In this document: one piece after another, positions 23,931-34,619 of the stretch
How positions within the stretch are numbered: the stretch's first letter is position 1
Layout: each line of letters starts with the position of its first letter
Origin: Delphinapterus leucas
Taxonomy: Eukaryota; Chordata; Mammalia; Artiodactyla; Monodontidae
Direction of reading: 5' to 3'
Assembly (NCBI RefSeq): GCF_002288925.2
Contig: NW_022098031.1
Location: forward strand, 15,737,274-15,801,273
DNA: 64,000 bases
Position numbers and translations under genes: made by a program
Notes under the pieces: generated by a model
What the model saw: only the letters and a program-made list of their open reading frames with translations
The model's database searches: none
What the model was told of the DNA's origin: nothing

Positions 23931-25552
23931 TCAAATGGTATTTTTTTAAACAGATCTTCTTCCAATCAAGTGATACCGGTCAAAGAGAAAAGATAGAAGG
24001 ATTATTATGCCAAAGCTGCCCAAAATACATAGACTAGCATGTATTTGTTCACATGTAACAGATGGGAATCAACTTTTAAATTATTGCAGTTTTTTCCAAA
24101 ATGCTTATACATTTAAAAAATAAATTTAAAGTAAATGTTAAAACATCTGAAACACCTCCATAGAATCCCAAGGTTTGGCAGAAGACTGTTCAAAACACAC
24201 TCCCTGAAGTCTTACAGCACTCAGATCTCAATTTGCTCTGTTTCCTGTTTGATTGTAGCGTGTATACAGTTTTCAGTACTGAAAGCCATTTGATATAAAA
24301 AATGGTGACATTTGAATAAGGTCTGCAGTCTGGTTGACAGTGCTGGATCAGTGTCAGTTGCTTGTTTTGATATTGTACTTGAGTGATATAAAATGTTGCT
24401 TTGGGGGGAAGTTGGGTGAAGGGTGCATGAGACTCTCTATACTATTTTTGCAGTTTACTCTGAGTTTATAATTATTTCAGAATTTAAAATTCTTTATAAA
24501 AAGTCATTTGAAAATGATCATCTTCTAATTAATTGTTAGGAGGGAGTACAACAAGACTGAGTGGTGTATATACCACACTTTTAAAGTGGTTTTCCATCTA
24601 TCTTACCTTATTTCGAAAAAAAGCATCTTTCTTTCCTTGCCACTGAGTCTGTATCCTCCACACTCACTCTGTCACCTACTGTGACACTGTTGAAATTTTG
24701 GAAAGAAAACACAGCCAATGGCAAATCAAGGAGAGCCCTCTTTCAGGAAAACTAATTTAGCTGCCGCTTAATTACTTAATAAGAAAATGGTACCGAAACC
24801 CAAGAGTTCATTCTGCGGTCACCTGTACAGAAGAAGGTCTATGAATGATGTAGCATGTTTTTCTGAAGCATTCCTGTGCTCAAAACATTAGTAATTAGGC
24901 CAAAGAATATCAACATGCCATGAGATCATAGGGCCACACGTACAAATCAGCATGCCCTATAGTCTGTTGTGATGATGCAACGTGAGGAGTGTTATTCTAC
25001 CTGAGAAAAGATAAAGGAGTGAAGATAATTTTAAAAGAATAAACCTTTGATCCGTTCACTTCTCCCTGTGTAAAGTAAAAGTGGTCATGGCAGTCATGAA
25101 ATACAGTTCTCTGTTCTCTTGGATTTTACAGTGTGCTGTAAATTACTGCCTTGTTCTTTGATAAGATTGATGGTGGTTTTGCTCTATCACTTGGAGAAAT
25201 GCAACAGAATTCCCTGAGCCAGCCGTCTGTCTTCAATGTAATTGGCAAAAAGAGTGATTGTCTCGAGTGTTTTGACTAGAAGTGGATTGGTGGGGTTGAT
25301 CACGTTTATCAGACACCTGCGAAGGTGAGCTGACCTCAGCACATTGCTTTAGCACATGTTTTAACATATGCTAGTAGAATTACATTAAAAAAAAAAATCC
25401 ATTTACTCCACCAAGCCTGTAAGGTCCTGTGCATTAAGTAGGGCATTCGTTTTGTGCCAGTTGTGAAGCCTGCCTGGGCTGACCTGAGAGACTGGGCTCT
25501 CAGCTCTCCAGATGTCACTCTGTCTGACCGGCTTTTCTGGCTTCTCCTCCAG
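23931..25552. other. intronic sequence preceding exon 2
   Basis: About 1.6 kb without recognised repeats, ending in the exon 2 acceptor. Candidate for lineage-conserved intronic sequence, but no conservation can be assessed here. Confidence 0.45.
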
Positions 25553-25718
25553 GGTTATCAATGCCGGGAAGAGCACACACAATGAAGACCAAGCCAGCTG
25601 TGAGGTGCTCACCGTGAAGAAGAAAGCAGGGGCCATTACCTCAACCCCAAACAGGAACTCAGCTAAGAGACGGTCCTCACTTCCCAACGGGGAGGGACTG
25701 CAGCTGAAGGAGAACTCG
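25553..25718 (+). CDS. PPM1H: PPM1H coding exon 2
   Basis: This internal coding exon of protein phosphatase 1H encodes VINAGKSTHNEDQA at its start and GEGLQLKENS at its end, 55 codons plus the last base of a split Glu codon. PPM1H is a PP2C-fold, metal-dependent Ser/Thr phosphatase. It is known to dephosphorylate LRRK2-phosphorylated Rab GTPases such as Rab8A and Rab10 at Golgi membranes, and p27 has also been reported as a substrate. Counting back from the motif numbering known for human (His153, Asp288), this exon is about residues 83-137. Visible features are the NED motif, equivalent to the metal-site Glu-Asp of PP2C motif 1, and a basic Lys/Arg patch followed by a Ser pair (about 123-124) plus an STP site near 112-114. 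Those are plausible phosphosites. The acceptor is CTTCTCCTCCAG/GG and the donor TCG/GTAAGA. Recognition is from memory of the family; identity is very secure. Confidence 0.96.
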
Positions 25719-25904
25719 GTAAGACCCTCCTTCATGCCCTGCTCTCGGGTGAGAGGAACATGCACACTGTGGCCCCGTCGTGGGATGGTCGGAATGGAAG
25801 AGAGAAAAGCCATGTCCCCAGGGTTAGTGGAGTGGCAGGTCTGTGCTCAGGGTATCACACCGTCACAGCGAAGGTGACACATGGAGTTAGGAAGAGCTGG
25901 TGTT

Positions 25905-26045
25905 CAATTCCCTGGCGGTGCAGTGGTTAGAACTCTGAGCTTCCACTGCTGGGGGCTCGGGTTCCATCCTGAGTTGGGGAGCTAGGATCCTGCAAGCCGA
26001 GCAGCATGGCCAAAGTAAACAAACAAACAAACAAATAAATGGAGC
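25905..26045 (+). mobile_element. CHR-1/Bov-tA-like SINE
   Basis: Sense copy: TTCCCTGGCGGTGCAGTGG, GGGTTCCATCC, AGCAGCATGGCCAAA and an (AAAC)n/(AAAT)n tail. 10-bp duplication AGCTGGTGTT at 25895-25904 and 26046-26055. It sits only about 190 bp downstream of the exon 2 donor. Confidence 0.88.
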
Positions 26046-26055
26046 AGCTGGTGTT

Positions 26056-27690
26056 TAGGTTCTAAACCTTTAAAGTAAAGAAAACGCCCATATCATATAT
26101 GAGTTTTGCTGCAAGAATTAGTATATATGTTTGGTGGTTTTTATGAAGCTACTTCAAGGTTTTTGTGAAGGAGATAGTACCTGGAAGTCTCTCAGAAGCA
26201 GTGGGAGGAACTCAAGCCATCGGCTTGCAGCCCTGCTACGCACGACTCTGCCCCTCTCCTCCCCTTGCCTGCCCCTTAGAGTTGCCCAGTTGGAGCCTTG
26301 TTTGATGCTCTTCCAAATTAATATTTGTTTCAACTGGCCCAAAGCCCTTGCATCCTATGGGGCAGCCCTGCAGACCGGATGCCCTATTGACAAACCACAG
26401 AGCGTTTCTCCTCTTTCCAATTTCTGGAGAACAAAGCAGACATCCTCGGAAAGTTCTGAAGAAGCTCTCAGAAAAGTATAGGGAACAGTCAGTACTCTGT
26501 CCATCGGCAGATTTAGTCCTACAGAAAAGAGACATTAAATGGGATGACCCCAATGTGACTGTTTATTCTGATGGTCTTAGGATATTTTTGTATGCAAATT
26601 TCTATAGGATTGTAAAGGATCTAGGAATCTCTTCTTAGTCTAAGTGATAGTGTCTTACTGCATTTATGCTTAGGGAGTAAGAGTACTGACTTATTTTGGT
26701 AGCATTAGTTCAACTTAGGGTTAGAAAACACAGTGACCTATGGAGGTTCATCAGTTGTGCTTGCTTTCAAGGCTGAAGGAAGCACTGACTAGGCCTCTCC
26801 CAAAAAGCGAGAGCCAGGGACCCAGATGGGCAGGACAAAATAATACTGGTTAAGTGCATGGTCTCTGGAGTAAGACGTTTCAGAACAGTCCATTGCTTAA
26901 AGCTGTTGGATTTAGGGATAGTTATTTATTCTTTGAGCCTCACCCTTTCTCTTCTCTAAAAAGGAAGGATAATAATGGTAACTACCAAATACGGTGGAAG
27001 AGGCTAGTTGCAAGCAAGAAATCCAACAGTCCATGTAAAGTCTTGAGCCAGTGTCATCATTAATAAGTCCTTGATCAATGCTAGTGATTATTATCCTAAA
27101 GTCAGTTCTGCTTCTGCAATCCTCTGCAGATAACACCCGCTGGGTTTTCATTCATCTGTAAACTGGAGATGACACAATGTCTTTCGTACCTTCTTGATGG
27201 ACTTATTTTGAGGATTGAGTTTTTATGGAAAAGGGCTCAGAAGATGTGAGACATTAGTGATAATTGGGTATGGGTGCCAGTGACTTAGTGTTGCTCTTTC
27301 CCCTGGCAGGTCTCCTCTGCCACTGGATATAAAGTGATTTCTGTAAAACTAAGTCAGTGTTGACATTTGGCTGAAGGCCTGTGGGTGATGGCGTTTTCCC
27401 TTGTTGCTAAGTTCCTCCTAGAAGTGCAACCAGGGGTAACTTTTTACCTTTCTTTCCTTAAGAACAGTGAAACCAGTGCATAAGCCCTTTAAGATGGAGC
27501 CAGGGCCCTCCTTTGTGATGGCTCTGAACCTCTGTGGGGTCCATGAGCCACTAGGAGGCAGCAAGGGCATGCCATGCAGAGCCGGCACCTCTCCCCCTGC
27601 CTTCCTGCTTTGGCCACAGCAGCTTCACTTCCACCTGCCTTATGTATTAGGCCACTTATTAGAGTTTAAGGCAAGAGCTGTGCTGCCTTT
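26056..27690. other. mostly unique intron; MIR remnant near 26845-27060
   Basis: 'taagtgcatggtctctggagtaagac' ... 'aaaaaggaaggataataatggtaac' follows a diverged sense MIR. The open frames at 26131-26638 have no family resemblance or splice context and are not called as genes. Confidence 0.5.
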
Positions 27691-27697
27691 TTCCTTT

Positions 27698-28595
27698 TAA
27701 TTGTGGGAAATTATACATAAAATAAAAGTTACCATTTTAACCATTTTTAAGTGTGCGGTGCAGTGGCATCAAATACATTCATACTGTTGTTCAACCATCA
27801 GTATCATACACCTGCTGAACTTTTCCATCTTCCCAAACTGCAGCTCTGTACCCATTAAACACTAGCTACCCCTTCCTTCTCTCCCCCTTCCCCTCCCCAT
27901 CCTCCGTCCCTGGCAACTACCATTCTATTTCCTGTCCCAGTGAATTTGACTACTCTAGGGGCCTCCTATAAGTGGAATCATATAATATTTGTCTTTTTGT
28001 AGTTGGCATATATCACTTATCGTAACGTCTTCAAAGATTATCCATGTTGTAGAATGCGTCATAATCTTATTCCTTTTTAAGGCTGAATAATAAATATTCT
28101 GTTGTGTGCATACATACCATTTTGTTTATCCATTCATCCATCGATGGACACTTGCTCTCATTGTCTGTTGTGAACATTACCACCATAAACATGGTGTTTG
28201 AGTCCCTGCTTTCGATTCTTTTGAATATACACCCAGAGTGGAATTGTTGGGTGATACGGTAATTCTGTTCAATATTTTGAGGAACCACCATGCTGTCTTG
28301 CACAACAGCTGCACCATTTTACATTCCCGCCAGCAGTACACAAGGGTTCCAATTTCTGCACGTTTTTGCCAACACTTGTTAATTTCTGTTTTTCTAAGAT
28401 AATAGCCGCCCTCATGAGTGTGAAGTGGTACCTCATTGTAGGCATGTATTTCCCACGATTAGCGACGGTGAACATCTTTTCATGTGCTTCTTATTGGCCA
28501 GATATATCTTCTTTAAAGAAATGTCTGTTCAGGTCCATTGCCCATTTTAAAATCAGGTTGTCTGTTTCGTTGTTGTTGTTTGTGCTGCTTTCTAA
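27698..28595 (-). mobile_element. older L1 (L1M-type) 3' fragment
   Basis: The reverse complement of an older L1 3' UTR and distal ORF2. It includes 'ccctggcaactaccattctatttcc', 'ggaatcatataatatttgtc', 'tttatccattcatccatcgatgg' and 'gtacctcattgta'. It runs about 0.9 kb and is heavily mutated compared with the L1 at 43157-49797. Confidence 0.8.
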
Positions 28596-28614
28596 AAGCT
28601 TGAAAAGCATAACC

Positions 28615-30460
28615 TAGTGTGCCAGGTGACTCACTGAGTGCGAGCTGTGTTCCAGGAATTGGATGCTGAGGGTTCAGCAGGGAATAAAACAGACAACAAT
28701 CCCTCCCTACAGGGAGCTTGCGTTCTTTGACGGCGACAAACAATTAAAATATATAGCATGGCAGATAAACACTACGGAGAAAAACAAAGTAGGGAAGCAG
28801 TAATAATAGGAAGCGTGAGGCGCAGGGTGGTTAAAGGAGGTGTCAGACTGTAACACGGGGGCAAAGACCTGAAAGGGCAGCTGTTGGGAGGAAGAACATT
28901 CTGACATCCTAGGCAACTGTAAGAACCCTGAGGCAGGAACAGGCTTGCAGTTTCTCAAAGAATCTGCCAGGAAGCCCATGCGTCTGGAGCAGACATAGTA
29001 AAGTCTGGATTGCAGGTGACATTGTCAGAAAGGTTATAGAGGAGTGAGACAAAGTGGCAGGACCTCGAGGCCGTTATCGGGACTTTGGCTGCTACGCTGA
29101 ATGAACAGTTTGCTAGCAGAGGTCACTGGATATACTGCTTAAAAGAGGCCGGTGATTTTTGCCATCTAAAGACATCCCTTAACTCAGATATGGTGACACT
29201 GAGGAAAGGGCAGTGACAGCATAGGGCCCAGGGCAAGAAAACATCCGCAGGAGACAAGTAAGGTGGGTCCCCCCTTTCCCCCTGTGATTCTCTTCCTTCA
29301 CCCAGCAAGTGTGTGCTGAGCTGAGTCTGCACGCTGGGCCTTGGGGCTGAGGAGATGAACTCAGTACAGTTCCCACCCCCTCGAGCAGAGTTGGGGAGGG
29401 GAGGAAGGGTCGAGAAGCAGCAGTACTACAGTGGAGTGAGTTTTAGGAGAAAGAGAAAAAGTCTAGGTTGTGTAGATGCTCAGATTGGCCCCTGGTGGTT
29501 TGGGGAACAGTGGAGGGGATAGGCTGGGTCAGGTGAGGGAAGGCTCCCTGGAGAAGTGACATTTGAGCTGTCGGAATTAACCAAGCAAATAAGAGAAAGG
29601 GGAGCTCCTGACAGAGGGAACGTGCAAATACGGAGACAGGCTGGCGTGAGAGTGTGTGGGGCATGTCTTCCCACGTTTGGGAGCATGTGTAGTCACTTGG
29701 AGGGGAATGAGGCAGGAACAGCAAGCAGGTGTCACACGCGAGGGCCACTGAATGCCCTAATAAGCTGGAATTGTAACCAGTGACTTTAGACAAGGGCATA
29801 ACGGACTCACGACAGTGGGGAGGCTGACTTGGAAGACGAGGGGAGCACACCTAGAGGCTGGGACACCTAGGAGTCTGGCTCGTGCAGAAACCTGGGTGAG
29901 GAATGATGAAAGCTTGAAATAAGGCAGTGATTAGAGCAAGGGGCAGGCTCGGAAGAGATGATGTGAGAGGTCCTGTTAACGTGACCAGGTGACCAACCAT
30001 GTGGGGCAGGGGAGAGTGGGAGATGCCAGGTTTCAGCCACTGGGTGCTGGTCCTTGAAAGTGGACCCCTGGGGCAGGCACAGGTTCAAGGTGAGGAGATG
30101 GGCGGAAATGGCGACTTGAGTTTTGAGGATGCTAACTTTCCAGGGGGGAGTGTTTTGTAGGAAGTTAGAGCTGAGGGATTGGAGCTCAGAGCAAGTCTAG
30201 GGGGGCTTAGAATTCAGGAGTTACAAGCCCAAAGGAATTCCAAGAAGAGAGGGGAGTTGTCAGAAGCAGAAGTAGCAATGCTGCGGGCCACAGAGAGGCC
30301 AAGAAAGATAAGGATGAAAAAATGGCAAATACTATTATAAGCAAGAAATGCAGCAACAGGATAAATAATGGCATCATTATTTCATTTGCAAATAGAGAGT
30401 TGACAGGCATGAAGGATGGTGAAAGGAAGATGCATGGACTCTCTCCAGAATACATGTGAT
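28615..30460 (-). mobile_element. L2-like LINE fragments
   Basis: Several diverged blocks resemble antisense L2. They include 'gcagggaataaaacagacaacaatccctccctacagggagcttgc' near 28675, 'ccctgaggcaggaacaggcttg' near 28927, 'gaagtgacatttgagctg' near 29553 and 'caaatacggagacaggc' near 29625. Boundaries between copies cannot be set by eye. No exon was found. Confidence 0.5.
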
Positions 30461-30668
30461 GAATTTCTCCCTCGTTTTCGACCCCTTCATCCGCAACAAA
30501 CTTTGTACAGTCAAAATAAATATTTCCACCAGACTTCTTTAACGTATAATACCACCTTCATCTTACTTGGAGATTGAAGAAAGCCTAAAGTTTCCTGTAA
30601 GATCACATTAGATTCACCATGAAAAGAGGAATTATCACAGGAATATTTTTATATGTTAGAAACATGGG

Positions 30669-30802
30669 AGGGACTTCCCTGGCGGTCCAGTGGTTAAGAC
30701 TCCGCACTTCCGCTGCAGGGGGCGCAGGTTCGATCCCTGGTAGGGGAACTAAGATCCCGCTTGCTACGCAGCATGGCCAAAAAAAAAAAGAAAGAAAGAA
30801 AG
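30669..30802 (+). mobile_element. CHR-1/Bov-tA-like SINE
   Basis: Sense copy: GGGACTTCCCTGGCGGTCCA, GGTTCGATCCCTGG (good B box), GCAGCATGGCCAAAA, then an A-run and (GAAA)n tail. Confidence 0.9.
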
Positions 30803-30949
30803 ATCAGTGATGTGCAAGGAATTCAATTCAGCAGGAGCCTAACTTTGTATTTGAAAACATAGGGTAGTTGGGTAGCAGTGAGATGATTATTTATCACTAC
30901 AGATAATTATCGATTGGTATAAAGATTATAAGACAACTTTAAATTTTTT

Positions 30950-31168
30950 TAAGCTTTTTATTTTATATTGGAGTACAGTTGATTAGCAGTGTTGTGTTAG
31001 TTTCAGGTGTACAGCAGAGTGATTCAGTGATACATATACATGTATCTATTCTTTTTCAAATTCTTTTCCCGTTGAGGTTGTTACAGAATATTGAGCAGCG
31101 TTCCCTGTGCTCTACAGTAGGTCCTTATTGGTTAACCATTTTAAATATAGCAGTATGTACCTGTCAGC
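30950..31168 (-). mobile_element. L1 3' UTR fragment
   Basis: Reverse complement of an L1 3' end: TATTGGAGTACAGTTGATTA, AGTTTCAGGTGTACAGCAG, GTTCCCTGTGCTCTACAG. Similar in subfamily to 4080-4285. Confidence 0.8.
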
Positions 31169-31169
31169 T

Positions 31170-33485
31170 TTAAGCCATCCGTCATGCCAACTTACAGAGT
31201 TATTTTATCCTATTAGTACAAGTAATTGTGTAGCCAAAGGAGTCAAATTAATCCTCCTGTTTTAAAACAAACTTAAAAAAGATTTTGGTGGATAAAATAA
31301 CATACACTCTGTTTTGCTTCTCGTAGCTTCCACGAGGCATTTGCTGAAGGAGCGTTGTTTCCTGTATTTGGGTGAGCTCTTTACAGCAGCGCCTTACTTA
31401 TAAGAAAGAAAATACAAATTAATTTCAGGTTCCATCTACATATAGAGGAAAACGTCAGGAACAGGAGAAGCCATGTTCGAGAGAAGTCATAAAACTTAAA
31501 AGGAATACAAAGAAAAGAGTTCCAAGGTGTTCCGTGCTATAGTTGTTTAGCCTGAAGAGACGCGGTGGGATATGGTGAATTACTGATTGTATGCTCCCTT
31601 AAAAAATACTCGGCAATGGATCTAGTTTCTTCTTTTTAATTTAGAGTTTAGTGATATAAGTAGTGAAATAAAGAAAGAAACATTTCTCTTTCGAGGAATA
31701 AGGAAGAGAAGTTTTGAGACCTCTGGGTATGAAGTGGCTATGAAGGAGAGAAGGATGTTTTCTGTGACAAGTTGGGGGTGGACTTTTCCTGTGCCGGCAT
31801 CACATTGGGTAGTTGGTGTCCGAAGAACCTTTAGCCCACAGTCAGGCAGGTAGGAAATCGATACTCCGTGGCAATGTGCAATCCTCTCAACATTCCTACG
31901 CGTCTGATTATTTGTTTGGGGACGTAGGGTGTATAGCTAGGAAAGAAGAGAATCTAGAAGGCCAGTGTTTCTGAAAGACATTGTCATAGAATCGTCCCTT
32001 AGGGAAAATGCTGTAAGCTTGTTGAGGGCAACACCCTCTCCCCCAGCATCCTCCTGCCTTCCTCCTACTGAAGCCTTTTCAATTCACCTGATCATGACTT
32101 GTGGGAACTAATCACCATTACTAGGTTTTCTTTCCTTTAATTTGAAAGGTGTTAAGAAGTCTTTATTTATTGTACTGATTGCCACCGCAAGTGAAAACAG
32201 CTTTTCCAAGAGCTTTTGTTTTTCAGTTCCCAGGTACCTAGTCATTTTAGGAACGGGATTAAAAGAGGACCATAGTATATCGCTTCTCTGGGGAGGGAGA
32301 AAGAGAGTTCACTCTTAAGGGCATCTTATAACCTCGGTATTAAGATGATCTTATGTAAGATGTGTGGGGTGGGAGATAGGGCACTGTGGCAATAACCAGG
32401 ACATTCTCCGCCCACGTCTGACTCCCTGTTTTGAAAGAGATTATTTCTGGCTTAAGACGAATCTTGTGGACACGCGCATTCTAAGTCTTATTCCCTTCAG
32501 AGCCCCCTTATGTTGTTACAGTCAAAACAAAGTATGTGGTTTCAGTATCTGTTAGTTCAGTGTCTACTTACAATAACAGGAGATGGCTGTGTCCACATCA
32601 CGGCCAAGTTCCTCAGCAGGGAAGAGGAAAGCTGATTATCTTTCTCAGCGGGAGGATAGGGCAGCACTGTGGGAATTCCAGGCAAATAGGATCAGACTGG
32701 GGTGGGGAGAGGTAAAAAGGAAATGAGAAGGGGCTATTTCAACTCTCTGGAGTGAAGATTTGCTGTTCTTTTTATCTGTTTTCTGTAAGAAGGAGTCAGT
32801 CACCCGCCTCTCCCCCCCCCTCCCCCCCCCCCCCCCACCCCGCCACCGCCAGAACATTAAATGAAGGTTTCTCGTGGTTCCATGGTGGCATCCCTTCTGG
32901 GGCATTTGGCCACGTTTGGCTGTCTGCTTCCTGCAGCGACGTCAGCTATAACAATAGGAGCGCCCTTTTATTTCTCTCATTGTGTTTATTACTCTAAATT
33001 TTCCCTCTCAACCAAGGTCTTTGTCCTGAGCATGTCAAGAAAAACATAACCTTTCCATTTATCTACTTAGATTTTTTTGAAGCAGGCGTGCGGTGGTTTC
33101 TCTCAAAACTCTTATCTCTTGGTTCCAGGGATTAGAACTCTTGCCAGTGATTGAGAAGAATGACTTTACAACTAGGAATTGTTCAGGCTGATGTCAGTTA
33201 GAATAACTTTACAGTTCCCTCCTCGGTGGGTGTTGATTCGCTCTGAAGACCAGGTTTGACCAAGATGTACGTAGCTGCTGAGAATGCAGCTCAAACTTGG
33301 TTCCTCAGGAGATTTTCCCACTGTGGCAAATCTTAAGGCTAAAGGAAAATAAATGGTGCTGAGATGGAAATTTCTCCTCGTTTCACTTGTAATCTGATTT
33401 CCCCAGAGCTTTAGGTGGGAAGAACATTGGCAAGAGCAGTAAGCTCTTGAGATTTTCTTTTCTTCTTCTTCTTATTTTTTTAAAA
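31170..33485. other. mostly unique intron
   Basis: About 2.3 kb without young repeats. The one structural feature is the C-run at 32812-32841. No exon is supported. Confidence 0.45.
32812..32841. repeat. C-homopolymer tract (minus-strand G-quadruplex candidate)
   Basis: Nine C, one T, fifteen C, one A, four C. On the minus strand this gives more than four G-runs within 30 nt, enough for an intramolecular quadruplex. Homopolymers this long are also prone to sequencing length error. Confidence 0.9.
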
Positions 33486-33489
33486 CCCA

Positions 33490-33710
33490 ATATTCGACAT
33501 TCATGTACCAGAGACAGCACTGATCTTACTGCTTTGCCAATATTAATTCCTTTAACCTCATAATACATAAGTATGTACTATTCTTATCTTTATTCTACCA
33601 ATGAGGAAACCGAGGCACAGAACTGGAAAGTGTGGAGCTTGGGTTCAACCCAGGCAGTCTGGCCTCCGAGCCTATACACTCTGGTAGCATGCTGCCTCTT
33701 TATCCTTTAG
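33490..33710 (-). mobile_element. MIR SINE remnant
   Basis: 'ctaccaatgaggaaaccgaggcacagaactgg' and following 'gggttcaacccaggcagtctggcctccgagcc' are the reverse complement of MIR. Confidence 0.7.
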
Positions 33711-34039
33711 CAGCTAGGAAATATGGCAGGAAAATCTCCTTGGAAAAGTATGAAATGAAGGAAGAACAACTCCTAATGTTGAGATGTATAATTTCAATAT
33801 AATTTGATGCTAAAATTTTTCTCATTCCCATTAGGATTTCTGTTTTGAATTAGGAGTTATTTAGCAGTCTCCCCTGTCGACTCAGAAACTGGATAACAGC
33901 TCTGACTGATTCAGGTGAAGAACACAATGGAAATGAAATTGTTCATCATCTTATTGTCCTTACAGGCCATTTTTTTTCTTGCTAAATTATTGAAGACCAT
34001 TGTTTGCCTGAAACCATGGCAAGTAGAAAAAGCCTTCTG

Positions 34040-34615
34040 ATTGAACAATAATGAGTGCCTTGAGTTTGACTCCCAGCTCTGCCACTCACTAGACGTTATC
34101 TTGTGAAAGTTAGATGACCTCTCGATGCCTCAGTTTCCTTATCTGCTAATTGGGGGTAATAGTTCCTACTTCATAAGATTATTAGAATTAAATGAGTTAA
34201 AAATATGAAAAGTGGGACTTCCCTGGTGGCGCAGTGGTTAAGAATCCGCCTGCCAGTGCAGGGGACATGGGTTTGAGCCCTGGTCCGGGAAGATCCCACA
34301 TGCTGTGGAGCAACTAAACCTGTGCACCACGACTGCTGAGCCTGCGCTCTAGAGCCCACGTGCCACAACTGCTGAAGCCTGCGTGCCAAGAGCCTGTGCT
34401 CTGCAACAAGAGAAGCCACTGCAATGAGAAGCCTGCGCACCGCAACAGAAAGTAGCCCCCACTCGCTGCAACTAGAGAAAGCCTGTGCACAGCAACAGAG
34501 ACCCAACAGCAGCCAAAATAAATAAATTAATTAATTTTAAAAAATATGAAAAATGCTTAGAATAGTGTTTGGCATGTAGTAAATGCTCAATTAATATTAT
34601 CTGTTGTTATTCTAA
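34040..34615 (+). mobile_element. MIR SINE interrupted by a CHR SINE
   Basis: Sense MIR: 'gactcccagctctgccactcac', 'gcctcagtttccttatctgc', 'attaaatgagttaaaa', then after the inserted SINE 'atgcttagaatagtgtttggcatgtagtaaatgctcaat'. The two halves are contiguous MIR once 34212-34552 is removed. Confidence 0.88.
34212..34539 (+). mobile_element. long CHR-type SINE inside a MIR
   Basis: Sense long form with AGCAGCCAAAATAAATAAAT tail. 13-bp duplication AAAAATATGAAAA at 34199-34211 and 34540-34552. Confidence 0.92.
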
Positions 34616-34619
34616 CAGT

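Larger units (their letters stand above)
1..25552 (+). other. PPM1H: PPM1H intron 1 (3' part)
   Basis: Everything before the first recognised exon is the 3' portion of intron 1. The exon at 25553 starts with the third base of a Glu codon, so this intron is phase 2. It ends in a pyrimidine-rich tract and CAG (25529-25552). A candidate branch point CTGAC has its A at 25527. The 5' end of the intron and exon 1 are outside the window. The content is mostly SINE and LINE insertions plus apparently unique sequence, itemised below. Confidence 0.9.

Noticed and set aside
25719..25877. Exon 2 reading frame continuing past 25718
   Set aside because: The frame stays open into the intron by chance. The GTAAGA donor and phase match to exon 3 define the end.
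26131..26638. Overlapping frames of about 100 aa after exon 2
   Set aside because: Located in intron 2 with no splice partners, no similarity I can name, and both-strand openness typical of chance.
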